30,000 bases of DNA from Geosiphon pyriformis (lineage: Eukaryota; Glomeromycota; Glomeromycetes; Archaeosporales; Geosiphonaceae), in contig JAAOMT010000563.1 of the NCBI GenBank assembly GCA_016748015.1, positions 58,598 through 88,597 on the forward strand, written 5' to 3'. The translations under genes were made by a program, and so were the position numbers. The first letter of the stretch is position 1. Each line of letters starts with the position of its first letter. Positions 9,945-24,912 of the stretch are shown piece after piece. The notes under the pieces are model-generated. The model did no database searches. It was not told the DNA's origin and saw only the letters and a list, made by a program, of their open reading frames with translations.

Positions 9945-12367
9945 ATGAACACCATAACAAAAGAGTTGTCTTTACGAGATCAGCAAATTGGTAGGTCATG
10001 ATTTGATATATCAAAGAGAATTGTTTTTGAAAAGATTTCTTGTATTCTTGAACTTTCATGTTGTTCATAATAAGAGGCAATAATCACTATGCTGAACCTC
10101 AACATAAAGCCTGACCCTACAATACCTACAACTTCTGAGGCTTTGGTTGATACTTCCCATGTCGATCTTGTATGGAAGGTGTTAATATTCGACGATTTTG
10201 GTCGAGATATCATATCTTCAGTGTTAAAAGTAAACGATCTCCGAGAAAATGGTGTGACTGTCCACATGTAAGTTTTGAAAATGAAATAGCGAAGAGGTCT
10301 AACATCCATTTACTTGCTCATTCTGCCCGTATATCTTTTTTTTTAATTCACAGGTCATTGAAAAGCGACCGACAGTCTATTGCTGATGTTCCTGCGGTAT
10401 ATTTTGTTGAACCCACTTCCGAGAACATTCAACGTATTAGTGAGGTAACACCACTCGTTCATAAGTTTATGTACACCAAGATCAATAAATATTGGTTACT
10501 AACTGAAAAATGATTTATTTCAAAGGACGTATCTAGAAATCTATACGAGTCTTATTACATTAATTTTCAAAATTCGATTCCTCGAACTTTACTCGAGGAA
10601 CTTGCTGCCGCCACGATACCAACAAACACATCTAATATGATCGCTCAGGTTTACGATCAATATTTAAACTTCATTGTTCTAGAATCAAATTTATTTTCCC
10701 TCAATCAAAAAAACATTTACCATTCGTTAAATGATCCGATTGCTGCTGAGACTTCAATCGAGCGAGTAATTGATTGTACAGTGAATTCTCTTTTTTCAGT
10801 CTTAGTGACGATGGGTGTTATTCCGATCATAAGATGTCCTCGTGGAAATGCAGCCGAGATAATTGCTCAAAAGTTGGACGGTCGTTTGCGGGATCATATT
10901 CTGAACTCGCGGAATAATTTATTCGCAGAAACTACTGCGACATTGAGCTTTCAGAGGCCTGTTTTGATAATTCTTGACAGAAATATAGATTTGGTTCCGA
11001 TGTTGAGTCATTCCTGGACTTATCAAGCTTTGGTACATGATGTATTAGATCTGCATTTAAACAGGATTACCCTGGAAAAGGAGGAGATGGGACGAACAAC
11101 GAAAAAGAGTTATGATTTAGATAGTAAAGACTTTTTTTGGGCGAAAAATGCGGCAAGTCCTTTCCCCCAAGTAGCAGAGGACATTGATGTAGAATTAAAT
11201 CGATACAAGTCGGATGCTGCAGAGATTACTAAGCTTACCGGTGTAAACTCTTTGGATGATTTTGATCAATCCGACTTTTCTCATAATACTCAACATTTGA
11301 AATCTGCAATCACTGCCCTTCCCGAGCTTACAGCACGTAAACAAACTTTGGATATGCACATGAACATTGCAACTTATTTATTGCAAGGTATTGGGGATAG
11401 AAAGCTTGATAATTTCTTCCAACTCGAGGAATCAATTACGCGTCAGAACAAATCAACAATACTCGATGCTCTTAAAGACCCCGAGAAAAAATCTTCACAG
11501 GATAAGCTTCGTCTCTTTATAATATTTTATCTTTCTGTTGATGAAGTCACGCGGGAGGATATGTCTGATTATGAAGCTGCCTTACGTGAGGCTGGTTGTA
11601 ATTTAGCTGCGCTGGAGTATGTCAAAAAGTAGGTAATATTTCTAAACCTCTAAAATTGAATCTTTAGTTATGCCTATATTAGAAATCAAGATTTTTTTAT
11701 CAGAGTCCGAGAAATTACTCGGATGAATATCATGTCGAATCCAGTGCCTCAGAGTTCAGGGTTCGGTTTTCAGGGCTTTAGCTCTATCGGAAATAAAGTG
11801 GGTCCTCATTTTATTTCAACCTAATTCCATTTAGATTAATTTTAAAGCAAATCATATATTAATCCACTAAATAAATGATAATTTTTCAGCTCACCGATCG
11901 ACTCAAAGAAGGTGGATTAGGTGGTGGCTTTGAGAATTTAATTTCTGGGGTCAAGAATTTACTTCCAACACGCAAAAATTTAACCTTGACAAGAATTGTC
12001 GAATCAATCATGGAACCAACCACCGCGACTGCACCTGAGACTGATGATTATCTTTGGTTCGACCCAAAATTGTCTCGAAATTCTAGCACTAAACAACCTC
12101 GGCATAAACATGCTTTTCAAGAAGGCATTGTTTTTATGGTTGGTGGTGGAAATTATATAGAATATCAGAATTTGCAAGAATTCTCTCAGGTAAGGGGCAA
12201 GGCTTTTGACTCGTCAAAGTTCATATTCACTCTATACAAATTAATTTGCCATTATGAATTATTGGAAAATACAACAGCGCCAAGCTGTCAAAAAGAAAAT
12301 TATTTATGGGTCGACCGATATATTGAATCCGAACTCATTCCTCAAAGAGCTCGAGATGCTGGGTTGA
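9945..12367 (+). CDS. SLY1: SLY1, Sec1/Munc18-family protein for ER-Golgi vesicle fusion (638 aa, seven exons)
   Basis: Proposed exons: 9945-9990, 10075-10267, 10354-10444, 10526-11628, 11704-11797, 11890-12189, 12278-12367; the total of 1917 nt closes in frame. The short first exon encodes [15 protein letters not shown], matching the SLRD-Q--AI--ML start of Sly1. Then follow [113 protein letters not shown] and [18 protein letters not shown]. The final exon gives [20 protein letters not shown]. Sly1 binds the syntaxin Sed5/Ufe1 and drives SNARE assembly in ER-Golgi traffic. The length matches the family (about 640-670 aa). All introns carry ordinary GT-AG ends. Confidence 0.95.
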
Positions 12368-13330
12368 AACAATTAACGATCTAAATCGAAGATATAGATC
12401 CGTAAAAATTTGAGCCTATTGTCACCCTATAAATACAAACCCAGGCGCCATTGGTTGGGAGTGAAGAAGCAATCTTAACTTTTTGATTACCTTTTATTTT
12501 TATTTCTCTTAATGGATAATTGCTGTGACTGATTTTACGTACAATTTGGACTTAATTTAAATAGTTTGAGTAAATATCAGACCGAAATTTTGCTATTCCT
12601 ATTTGAGCTTCATATTAATGTCTATCAATAAAAATACTTCGCAATGCTTATTATTTGCCTGTCTTGCCTAAAAAGAATGAATATCTTTTTCCCATGGTAG
12701 TTTTACATAAACGTATATTGTAAAGTAAATCTTTTTGCAACATATTATAATTAAAAATTGATTTGTATATAAAAAAACTATTTTTGAAAATAATAAACAC
12801 ATTTTTTAAATTAAAAATTAAAAAACTTTTGTTTTTAGTGCCAGCCTTCTTGTGTTGTAATTTATTTTGTGAATGCAAGTTTATTTTAATTTCAAGTAAA
12901 TTTAGGCTTTGGAGAATTTTTAAGTCAAAGAAAAATATTACATTACACATGTTTCGATAGATTGTTTAAACACCAACATTCATTAGAGCTGTGAATTCAA
13001 AACAAATGATAAGATTGTATTCTACTCATCTCATTTTCCTGTGATCAAAGAATATTTCCCCAGATTATTTGATTTTGATCCTTACTGTTTTCCCGAAGTA
13101 ATTATACAGATCCAGTCAAAAATTTCTTATTGTATCAACAGAGAACCTTCAAAATTCGACAAAATTATAACTAAATTAATAAAAAATTTCAAATCGTCGA
13201 TTCAACTATTATTTCTTGCAATTCCTCACTAGAGATTCCAAATATTTTAAAATTAATTCATATATTCATATATTGTGTGTTGGTTATAGATTAATGATTC
13301 AAAGGAACTAAAACTTTGTTGGATTGGTAG
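12368..13330. other. Intergenic region between convergent SLY1 and COX7a-like genes
   Basis: AT-rich, with no family-like coding segment on either strand. The open frames at 12651-12960 and 13041-13232 are compositionally biased (Lys/Phe/Ile/Asn-rich) and match nothing I recognise. The two 3' UTRs should lie here; AATAAA-like signals are present but not discriminating in this composition. Confidence 0.5.
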
Positions 13331-13977
13331 TTAATTCTTCTTTCCCTGTAATTTAGATGAGAATGAAATTTATTAAAATTGTTCGAGCATCGGAATTTGA
13401 GGGACCTCTCGAAAGAACCCTGGATGTCACTAGTTTCCACCGGTCTGCCATCAGAGATGGCAGGCAGAAAAGCCGGTGGCTTACCTGTACAAGCAGAACG
13501 TTTGCCGTCAGGGATGGGAGGCAAGGTCGTTCTGCTTGCACTTCTGCTCACCGGTCGTCAGAGATGGCAGACTGATGAGCAGGCGTTGCTTCGAGATCAC
13601 CGTCAGAGATGGCAGGTGATTGTCTCTCGTCGCACTTGCAGCAGCGTCCGCCGTCAGAGATGGCAAGTAGGACGTGTGAAAACGAATAAACTCACCTTAG
13701 CCATTCTCACAGTACCCTCAAGGGCGCCGACAAATGCGACGGTCAAAATAACAGCGTAAACACCAAGAAACGCTTTGTTCAGTTTTCCACCTCTAAGATA
13801 AAGGGGTTTATGGGAAGACTTGTTGACCAAGACGAAACCGAATAAATGGTTGTCATAATATAGTTTTCCGAGTTTTTATTAATTCAAAAGGGGTATGTTA
13901 CATCCAATTTTTTTTACCTGAAAATGTTTTTGTAATTCAATCACTCTATTTTCTGGGGGTTTACCGAATAATCCCAT
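13331..13977 (-). CDS. COX7A: Cytochrome c oxidase subunit VIIa-like protein (65 aa, three exons)
   Basis: Exons in reading order: 13977-13918 (MGLFGKPPENRVIELQKHFQ), 13818-13696 (SSHKPLYLRGGKLNKAFLG, then a membrane helix VYAVILTVAFVGALEGTVRMAK) and 13345-13331 (GKKN, stop). The introns are 13819-13917 and 13346-13695, both GT-AG and both phase 0. The pattern FQ-x(4-6)-PLYL(R/K)GG followed by a single membrane helix and a short basic tail is that of subunit VIIa, a nuclear-encoded inner-membrane subunit of respiratory complex IV. The length fits. Because every exon is short, this gene is easily missed; frames crossing 13353-13759 are not real coding. The family assignment rests on a short protein, so it is good but not certain. 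Confidence 0.75.
13437..13674 (-). repeat. Array of five hairpins with a common 13-nt loop and different paired stems, inside the COX7a-like intron
   Basis: On the sense (minus) strand each unit has the loop TGCCATCTCTGAC (one copy TCCCATCCCTGAC, one ending GAT) between complementary arms. Loops on plus coordinates: 13450-13462, 13507-13519, 13557-13569, 13602-13614, 13653-13665. Arms: CCACCGG and CTGCC (13437-13449) with GGCAG and CCGGTGG (13463-13479); CAAGCAGAACG and TTGCC (13490-13506) with GGCAA and CGTTCTGCTTG (13520-13538); CTGCTCA and GTC (13544-13556) with GAC and TGAGCAG (13570-13582); ATCACC with GGTGAT (13596-13601, 13615-13620); CGTCC with GGACG (13645-13649, 13670-13674). Arms differ in sequence but pair within each unit. 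The block is visibly GC-richer than its surroundings. Confidence 0.88.
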
Positions 13978-14368
13978 TTTGTGTCAAGAAGAGGGAAGGA
14001 TTTGTATAAAATAAACCTGGGAATATACAAGTAAAACGTTTTATGATAAAACTTTTTAAGTGAGTTCGAGGACCTTTAAAAATCTAGTCATTTCCGATTT
14101 AACTAGTGTCTGCACCCTCATAATTCTGGCCGCCACTAAGAAATGGTGAACCTGGGGTGAATTTATTTTTAGGAACACTAAACTTGGATATTTGACCTTT
14201 AGTTTGATGGATTTTAACGCCGACCATTTTACAAAAATTCTGTACCGGAGGTTTTTGCTTAGTATCGAATTTTGAAATTTCAAATTAGTTCAAAATGTCT
14301 GGTTGAATATTGATATTTTAGTTTTAACACATCTCACACTAATCAAAAGGAAAACGCTTGATGTGATG
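13978..14368. other. Spacer between Clf1 3' end and COX7a-like start
   Basis: Holds the Clf1 3' UTR and the promoter of the COX7a-like gene, both on the minus strand. A minus-strand open stretch at 14056-14283 gives no recognisable protein in any frame, and its status is unclear. Confidence 0.5.
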
Positions 14369-17300
14369 CTATTCCGTTAAGTTTCTGGTTTGCGATGATG
14401 GCTGCTGTTTTAGTTGCTGTCAATGGGTGAAGAGAATAAAGAAAAAGAATGAACTTGATGAAAAATTAATAAATCAAGATTAGGGTAGAAATTTAATTGG
14501 CACAGTATTCTACGACACTTATATCGTGATTGGTTTAACAGTATTGATTTTTTATATCGAGTTGAGCGTATTTTGGAAATATTGTAAAGTTCTCGAAGAA
14601 TAGTGCGTTAAAGTTCTTACCCCAAGACAAAGATTAGGTGACAACTTACCTGTTGCCTCCAGGCATGCGCAGTTGCCAAAAATTTGAGATTGGGTAGCTG
14701 AGTTTGATCATCAGGGAATATATAATCAAAGTATTCTTCCCAAGCTACACCAGCTTGCCCTTCAGTTTCGTCTAGTTTTCTTCGTTTCTTCACCACCTGC
14801 GGCATTTTACCTACAACAACAGACAAAGTTTCTGGCGAGCCTTGATTTTTTTCGAAGTCCTTCCATGATTCGAGGAGAAGAACACGCTAGCAATTTAAAT
14901 GTTTTTTTTTATAGATATATACAAGATTCAATTGATGATATCTTCTTGTATTTAAAAGTAAATAAGAGACATACCTCCTCCTTTAATTCTTTTTCTTTCA
15001 AACTTTTATATGCATCTTCAAAAACTTTTCTTGCTCTTATTATGGATGCCTTTCGATCATCGTCAGCATTCAATTCGAATTGGGCAAAACTAATCCATAC
15101 TTTAACATGACCAGTTTTTCTTAGAAGGCGTTCATACAAACTCCGGGTTTTATCAAATTCCTCCTCTGTGAATTCAAAGTCAATGTATGCTTTCCAAAGG
15201 AACTCGGGCATATCAAGCACCGGTTGATCAACGGCCAGCTCAAAGATTGCTCGACACCTGTCATAGTCGCCCAGCATGCGCTCTAACTCTGCAAACTTGA
15301 TCCATGCATAACAGTTAGCAGGATTATGCTCCAAATATTTTGTATATAAAGTTCGACAACGATCGAATTCGCGAAGCTACAAAAGAACTGTGTTAATTCA
15401 TTTTCTGTGAAAGATTTCTTCATTATATTTACTACATACTTGCAACTCTAATTCAATATATCCTTTAAAGAGCCTATCCTTTGGGCACATACCTCAAATA
15501 CAAAGCTCAGTAAATGTTATTGAGGATGATTAAAGACTCACAATAATCTAACGCATTTACAACTTGCCCTTACCTATAGCTTTTCCCAAAGTTAAACGTG
15601 CTGTCTGTAAATCTAGTCTTCGTATCTCAAATTGGGCATATAGTAGCCAAATCTTTGCAAAGGTAAATTTTTTGTGGGGTATCAGACCAAGGCATTCAGT
15701 ATAGATTTGCTTCGTTCGATCCAAGTCCTTAGGAGGTTATTGATTTTTTAGATAATATCAGCTGCAAACAATCAACGTGACCAACCAACCAACCAACCTT
15801 GGTGACAAGTTCTTCGAATAAAGCGTAGTTGATCCACAAATATATATACCGCCGCCAAAACCGCTTCTCTTTGGTGGGAGGCACCTGTGCAATAGCACGC
15901 TCATAAACCTCACGTACTTTTTCAATATCCTCGGCGTTCTCTTCCAGTCGAGCGTAATCAAACCATATATCATAATTTTTTGGGTTAGCTTTCAATTCCT
16001 ATAATAGATGGGTTTAAGAACTAGAAATATTGGAATAAACTAAATTTCACTTATAGTAACCTCTTCATATTGTAGACGACGTTTTCCTACTACGACATCT
16101 TCAATTCCCTGTTTATCCCCATATTGTTTTTCAAAATGGGTATAAGCATTATATAAAGCTTCGGACTTTGAACGTGGTAGCTTTTCCAAAGCGTATTTGT
16201 AGATAACACGCGATCTCTCGAACTAGCAAAATTTCATATAAAATAAATCATCGATAAGGGTCATGAAACTTAATATCATATGATCAACCAGAAATTTTTC
16301 CTACCTCTTTTGATCTTGTCTCAAATTTTGCGAAGGCAATAAAAATTTTTTGTTCCATATGATCTTCCCCCAACATTTCTATAGCCTGACTAAAAATCTC
16401 TCTGCATTTTTCTAATATGAACAGACAACATGATTAACGATAGATAAAAGGAAAAGCCCATTTTACTTATCATTATCTTACAAAGAATATAGATCACCTA
16501 AATTATTTTGTTCTTCTTCAAATTTGATCCACTTCAGCCAATTTTTCGACTGAGGATGAACATTCACAAATCGCTCATATATAGCTCTTGCTCTATCTAT
16601 TTCATTATACCGCCTTTCCATTTTTATATAAGCGTTCCACGCAGACTCATCGGGTTCCCATTGCATCCAGCGCTCAAATATTTGCCGTGCTCCTGCAACA
16701 TTCCCAAGCATCTCTTCCATATAAGTATATTTAAACCTAATAGAAATTGATTGAATAAATAACTGAAATTTGTTACCATGCCAAAATTAAAGTCTTTTGT
16801 ATTTTTATCAAATACCAGAATTGATCCACTCGAGGAAGTAATGTTACAGCGCGATCGAACAGATTTCTTGCGTGATTAATATTCCGATTCTTCATTTCCA
16901 TTTCAGAATATTTAATATACACAGTGATATTGCGGGAATCAACATCCAAGGCTCGTTCATAGATTGAGCGCGCTCTTTGAAAGTAAAAGATATGAGGAAA
17001 GAAAATATCTATGCTGTCATTAAAGGCGATCAGGATAAAACTATTTTCACCTGTCCAATTCTTTCTGGCTTTCTTCCCAAGCCGCATATTTCAGCCAGCT
17101 TCCGACATTTAACCTATTTCTTCGAATAGAATCTTCAAACTCTTTTCGTTTTCGTAATCTATATTCAGAAAGTTCTTCTAGATCGGATATTTTTTGACGC
17201 GGAGCTTGCTTGGCAGTTTCTTGTCGCTCCTTTGCTTCGCGAAGAATTTGTTCGGCTGTGATTTGAATTGGAGCCGGATTTTTATTTTTAATCTGGCAGG

Positions 17301-17427
17301 ATAAGATACATATATATGTCAAAATAAAGGCAATTCAGAAGTGCGGCGTCCAAAGTGATCAACAAGAGCCTACTTTTGGGGGACCACGCTGTTGTTTGTA
17401 TAAATTGGGCACTTGTGATGGATCCAT
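14369..17427 (-). CDS. CLF1: Clf1/crooked neck-like pre-mRNA splicing factor (685 aa, 12 exons)
   Basis: Exons in reading order: 17427-17374, 17292-17051, 16974-16816, 16736-16498, 16411-16305, 16222-16061, 15998-15798, 15727-15574, 15492-15440, 15376-14975, 14886-14650, 14416-14369; the total of 2058 nt closes in frame. The N-terminus has [24 protein letters not shown], then [24 protein letters not shown] (half-a-TPR) repeats follow throughout: [68 protein letters not shown]. Near the end are KKRRKLDE and [12 protein letters not shown], also typical of the family. The last exon ([15 protein letters not shown]) follows a 233-nt intron and is the least certain part. Clf1 is a scaffold of the Prp19-associated NTC complex in spliceosome activation. 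It matches the usual length of about 690 aa. Confidence 0.95.
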
Positions 17428-17846
17428 TTTAATATACGTTTACCAAGATACAAATTATAGATAATTAAAAGCCCAAACTTGTTTTAAAGGATGGTTTTGT
17501 TATATAGCACAACACGTTCTCAATTACCAAAATTGTTCGAATCGCTTTATCTTTGAAGATCTTAGAACTCGTTGTGATTGGATTCCGGCTGGTAGGATCC
17601 TGTTTTTAATGAAAGTGAGTCACTGATCTAAGGTGAAAATTTCAGAACGAGTCAAGCATGTTTAAACGATACGAAATGCAAATGGTTGCCAAAGGTTTTG
17701 AAAATCTTAATATTTGAACATTTGAAAACGAGTTTTCATATCTTCTACCACAAGAACCTAGATTTTGCCACTCAAATAAAAATTTTGGTTAAATCGCAAA
17801 AAAATAGACTTGTTTTTAAAGTACTGAACACACGTCAGTTACCCTG
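17428..17846. other. Divergent promoter region between CLF1 and the MIX23-like gene
   Basis: 418 bp without coding signal; it must contain both promoters. No specific binding sites could be supported by eye. Confidence 0.5.
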
Positions 17847-18517
17847 ATGGGAGACAAAGAAAATTCTAATTTCGATGGGAGTATATGTAACAACTTGACC
17901 TTTTTCAAAGGTATGGGAAAATAATACCTGTATTTTTATAAGAAATCTGAAATTTATCGTTACAATATATAATCAATATTTTACAACTAACAACTTTTAA
18001 TTCAAAGATTTAATGAAAGAATATAGGAAAATAGACGACAATATCATGATTCGACTAAACACTACAGATACGCATTCTGTAACTTCCTGTGAGGATTTAT
18101 TTAAACAATTGGCTGGGGCTTATACGAAACGAGAAAAGGCCATCAAGTCATGTTTAAAGGTAGTTTTTTTGATTCAAGGTTTAATTCCCAAAAAGTTGAC
18201 TCAGATCTGCCATTTATACTTTCTTCAGATTTTGGACGAAGAATTATCACAAAAACTGAAGGCCCTCGAAGACGATCCTTTTGATAGTGTTATAAAGAGC
18301 CAGGTGTTTGTTAGCGAATCAAAGGTAAATAAAGTCATTTTTCTCGATTCCTTATATAACCCGATATCCTAAATATTATTTTCGTCAGCGGCGAATGATT
18401 GCTAACGAGATGTCGGTTGAGGAAATTGTACGTGAACGAAGCCTGAATGTTTTCAAAAATAAATGTCGAATATTCAAGATACCGCCTGATTTTCAAGAAT
18501 TTATTGATAGAACTTGA
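17847..18517 (+). CDS. MIX23: MIX23/CCDC58-like mitochondrial intermembrane space protein (146 aa, four exons)
   Basis: Exons: 17847-17910, 18008-18159, 18229-18324, 18389-18517; the 441 nt close in frame. The protein reads FFKDLMKEYRKIDDNIMIRLNT, SCEDLFKQLAGAYTKREKAIKSCL, then a charged helical middle and MSVEEIVRERSLNVFKNKCRIFKIPPDF. This matches the MIX23 (human CCDC58, fission yeast Cid2-related) pattern: (K/R)xIDD-I---LNT, a Cys-flanked helix ending IK-C, and (N/S)VE-(I/V)V--RS--VF---CR---PP at the end. Family members are small cysteine-containing proteins of the mitochondrial intermembrane space linked to protein import. The length agrees (about 145 aa). Introns have GT-AG ends. Confidence 0.9.
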
Positions 18518-19200
18518 TATAAACTAGATCTGAGTGGAAAAACGCAAGGCTTTTTGTTTTTTCATCATTAAAATTATTTTTCGGAATTGGGAATTTATTT
18601 GACCAAATAAATATTTTGTGCAAATTCAAAGATTCCTCTCAGAGGGGCAATATTCCAAAAAAAGGGAAACTACCAAGAAACACAAGTATGCGGAGAAGAA
18701 ATCATTTGGTAACTAATGACTACATCATTCCGAATTTAATCCGGAAAATCCCTAACCAAATCCCTCCATTCCTTTTTTTGGTATTTGCTCAACTTGTGCC
18801 ACACAAAAGATTTAAACGTTATCAACCAAAGATTACGAGCAATCTTCCCACGTTATCAAACAATTCAAGGTGACTTGTGAGGAAAGTTGCATAAAGCTAT
18901 TACATTAACGAGACATTTACAAATGCTAAATCTGCAAAGGAACAATAAGGTCGTGTAAATGTACAAAACCCTGCCTTGCATGGTATAATCCTTTCCGATC
19001 ATTCGTTATGGCGACGACTTTTCAGTATACTTGCTGATATGACGAATAGCCTTTTCTCTATAAACTTTTGATCATCCAATTACACCATATTCTCTTATAT
19101 ATTTACTATATAACCGTAAGTCAAAAACCTAGAACTTTCACTTAACCGCGTATTTTCATAAAAATAAACAAGAATTTTATAGTCATATAAAAGTATTGGT
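18518..19200. other. Intergenic region between the MIX23-like and CBS-domain genes
   Basis: Contains the MIX23-like 3' UTR and the promoter of the next plus-strand gene. An open frame at 18616-18873 encodes a basic, proline-containing peptide with no recognisable family pattern, and I do not call it a gene. Confidence 0.5.
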
Positions 19201-20359
19201 ATGTCTATTAAACCTGAACACCTTTCTTTTGTTGAGGATCAAACGATTGCCAAAGTATTAGCCGAGAAACAAATTATACAGTCTCTTATTGAACTCCCAG
19301 TGAGTGCAACGATCGAAGAGGCCTTTGACCTTTTGTTGGCTGAGAATATTTTGAGTGTACCAGTTTATCGGATATGGAAGAATCACCGAGAACCAATAGC
19401 TTTAGTCAGCGCCTTTGACCTGGTCACTTTTGTATGTCTACAGGTGAGAAATAAAACTACTGAGACACAGCAAAAGAAGTATGTTCGATAAAATCAGTGG
19501 TTGGTGTTAATTTTATCTATAATAAAATGCAAATCAATCAAATTATAATTTATAGCCGATATTTGATGATTTAAACGGCCCGATCAGCGATCAAGATGAA
19601 TTCAATGGGAAATCCGTCTTTTTACAAAAATCTATCGGAGAACTCATCGGTCTCACTCCAGAAAGCACCCATCTTACTATACGTCACCCAGACGATAGTC
19701 TTCACGATCTTATAACACTCTTTACTCGACATAAAGTTCATCGAGTTCTTGTGACTGAACAACAGCCAACTGGGGATGAAGATATTCGCGAAGTTATCAA
19801 CGCAGACCTGGTTCAACCTTGCTTCATATCACAAACTGATGTGGTCCGATTTCTTTTAAAACATAATCACAAGCTTGGCAAGGTTCTGGATTTACCAGCT
19901 TCAATGGTAGCTGGCCGTGCAACTCGGTTACAACCACTCAATATTGAACGCCAACACTTAATCAATAGACCTTCATCAATTACTATTCACGATCAAGCTT
20001 TGGCGGCATTTCGAAAAATATACCAAGATGGGGTGAATGCAGTGGCCATTGTTAATGATGATGGTGTTCTTGTGGGAGAAGTCTCAGCAGCGGATCTTCG
20101 TGGATTGAATCGTGAAAGATTAAGTGATTTAAAAAAACCGGTGATCATATTTCTGGATTTATGTAAAGGAGGATTGATAAAGCCACATACATGCCGTCCT
20201 CGATTCACTTTGAGCCAAGTTATGTCTGGAATAATGCTGAAAAAAACTCATCGTGCTTGGGTGGTGGATGAAGATGATGTCCCTATTGGAGTTATTACTC
20301 TTAGCGATATTCTGAGCATGTTTTTACCTGACACAGCTGATGATTGGTATCATGCTTAA
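19201..20359 (+). CDS. Four-CBS-domain protein, AMPK-gamma/SDS23-like (348 aa, two exons)
   Basis: Exons 19201-19443 and 19556-20359, GT-AG intron, phase 0. Four CBS motifs can be followed: VSATIEEAFDLLLAENILSVPVY with an AFDLVTFV end; HPDDSLHDLITLFTRHKVHRVLV with TDVVRFLL; SSITIHDQALAAFRKIYQDGVNAVAIV with GVLVGEVSAADLRGL; and RFTLSQVMSGIMLKKTHRAWVVDE followed by PIGVITLSDILSMFL. Two Bateman modules of this kind bind adenine nucleotides in the gamma subunit of AMP-activated kinase (yeast Snf4) and occur in Sds23-type proteins. HRAWVVDE and ITLSDIL are close to the gamma-subunit pattern, but I cannot tell whether this is the kinase subunit or a relative. No extra catalytic domain is attached. 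Confidence 0.85.
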
Positions 20360-21144
20360 AATTGGGAACCTTTATGACATGTACCGATAATATGCGTTAG
20401 GGAAAACTTTTTGAGGGTTATATTTTAGAAGGAAATAGATATTTGATTTGCTTTTCTTTTTGCATTCATTTATATTCTTGCTATCAATTTTGTATATATA
20501 AGTTATATTTAGCTTTCAACAGATTATTGAGAATTTTGAATAAACCAAAATGTGCTTTGGAATGAAATAAATTTTCCAAATATGAATGGTTGAAGAATGT
20601 TCGAGGCTCAGCCCGCTGAATACATCATCTCTATCAATTATATTGGAACATTTAAGTATCTGTTATTTTGATCGTCTTGAATTCAAAAGTAATTTTTTAA
20701 AATAATCGGATTCGTACATTATAGGGTACGCAGCAAAACTGACGGGAATTTTCAAGTTCTCCGGGATTTGAAAATTTTCTAGGCCTATCCTCTTTAAACC
20801 GCAGAACATCAAATATCTATTGGTACACGGACGCGCTATAACATTAAAGTTGAAGCGGAGTTTACAATCTGTCTTACAATTTTAAAAAAGTATCATTCCA
20901 TCATTGATTATAAACTCAGACTGTGCAAATGCGATTAGCGATTAGAAAATCGTATAATTTTAATAAATTTGAGAAAGAAATATTACACAAACTAACTACT
21001 TAAAGTAAAGACTAAAACGTCTTCATTTTCCATGATATATAAACTTGGGGGATTTTTTATTATTATAGGCTAGCGGGAATTCAAACCAAGTCACCTATTT
21101 CACTTTTTTTCATTTTATACTGACCGGAAAGGACATTAGCTAAA
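20360..21144. other. Intergenic region between the CBS-domain gene and CUL1
   Basis: AT-rich, no gene seen. It includes a small inverted repeat, AATTTTCAA (20747-20755) and TTGAAAATT (20768-20776) around a 12-nt GC-richer loop, about 370 bp upstream of the cullin start. Its meaning is unknown. Confidence 0.5.

Positions 21145-24912
<3,768 letters not shown>

Noticed and set aside
12651-13232. Several Lys/Phe/Ile-rich open frames on both strands
   Set aside because: Composition follows the AT-rich spacer and no conserved motif is visible.
13291-13551. Minus-strand open frames with PSLTA-type peptides
   Set aside because: Same repeat read on the other strand, inside the intron.
13437-13674. 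CRISPR-like array
   Set aside because: The repeated unit is a 13-nt loop with unit-specific paired arms, not a constant repeat with unique spacers, and the host is eukaryotic.
13379-13759. Plus-strand 126-aa open frame with repeated RQRWQ-like peptides
   Set aside because: It lies across the hairpin intron and, on the opposite strand, coding exon 2 of the COX7a-like gene. The peptide repeats come from the constant hairpin loop.
14056-14283. Minus-strand 75-aa open frame between Clf1 and COX7a-like genes
   Set aside because: No family pattern in any of the three frames and no convincing splice context; probably UTR or spacer.
15456-15483. ATATCCTTT and CTATCCTTT on the plus strand, resembling U12 donors
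   Set aside because: The gene here is on the minus strand and these bases are Clf1 coding sequence ([11 protein letters not shown]).
18616-18873. Plus-strand 85-aa open frame downstream of the MIX23-like gene
   Set aside because: Basic, low-information sequence without a recognised pattern; likely chance.
20580-20640. Possible tRNA B-box-like string GTTCGAGGCTC
   Set aside because: No A-box, acceptor stem or anticodon arm could be folded around it.
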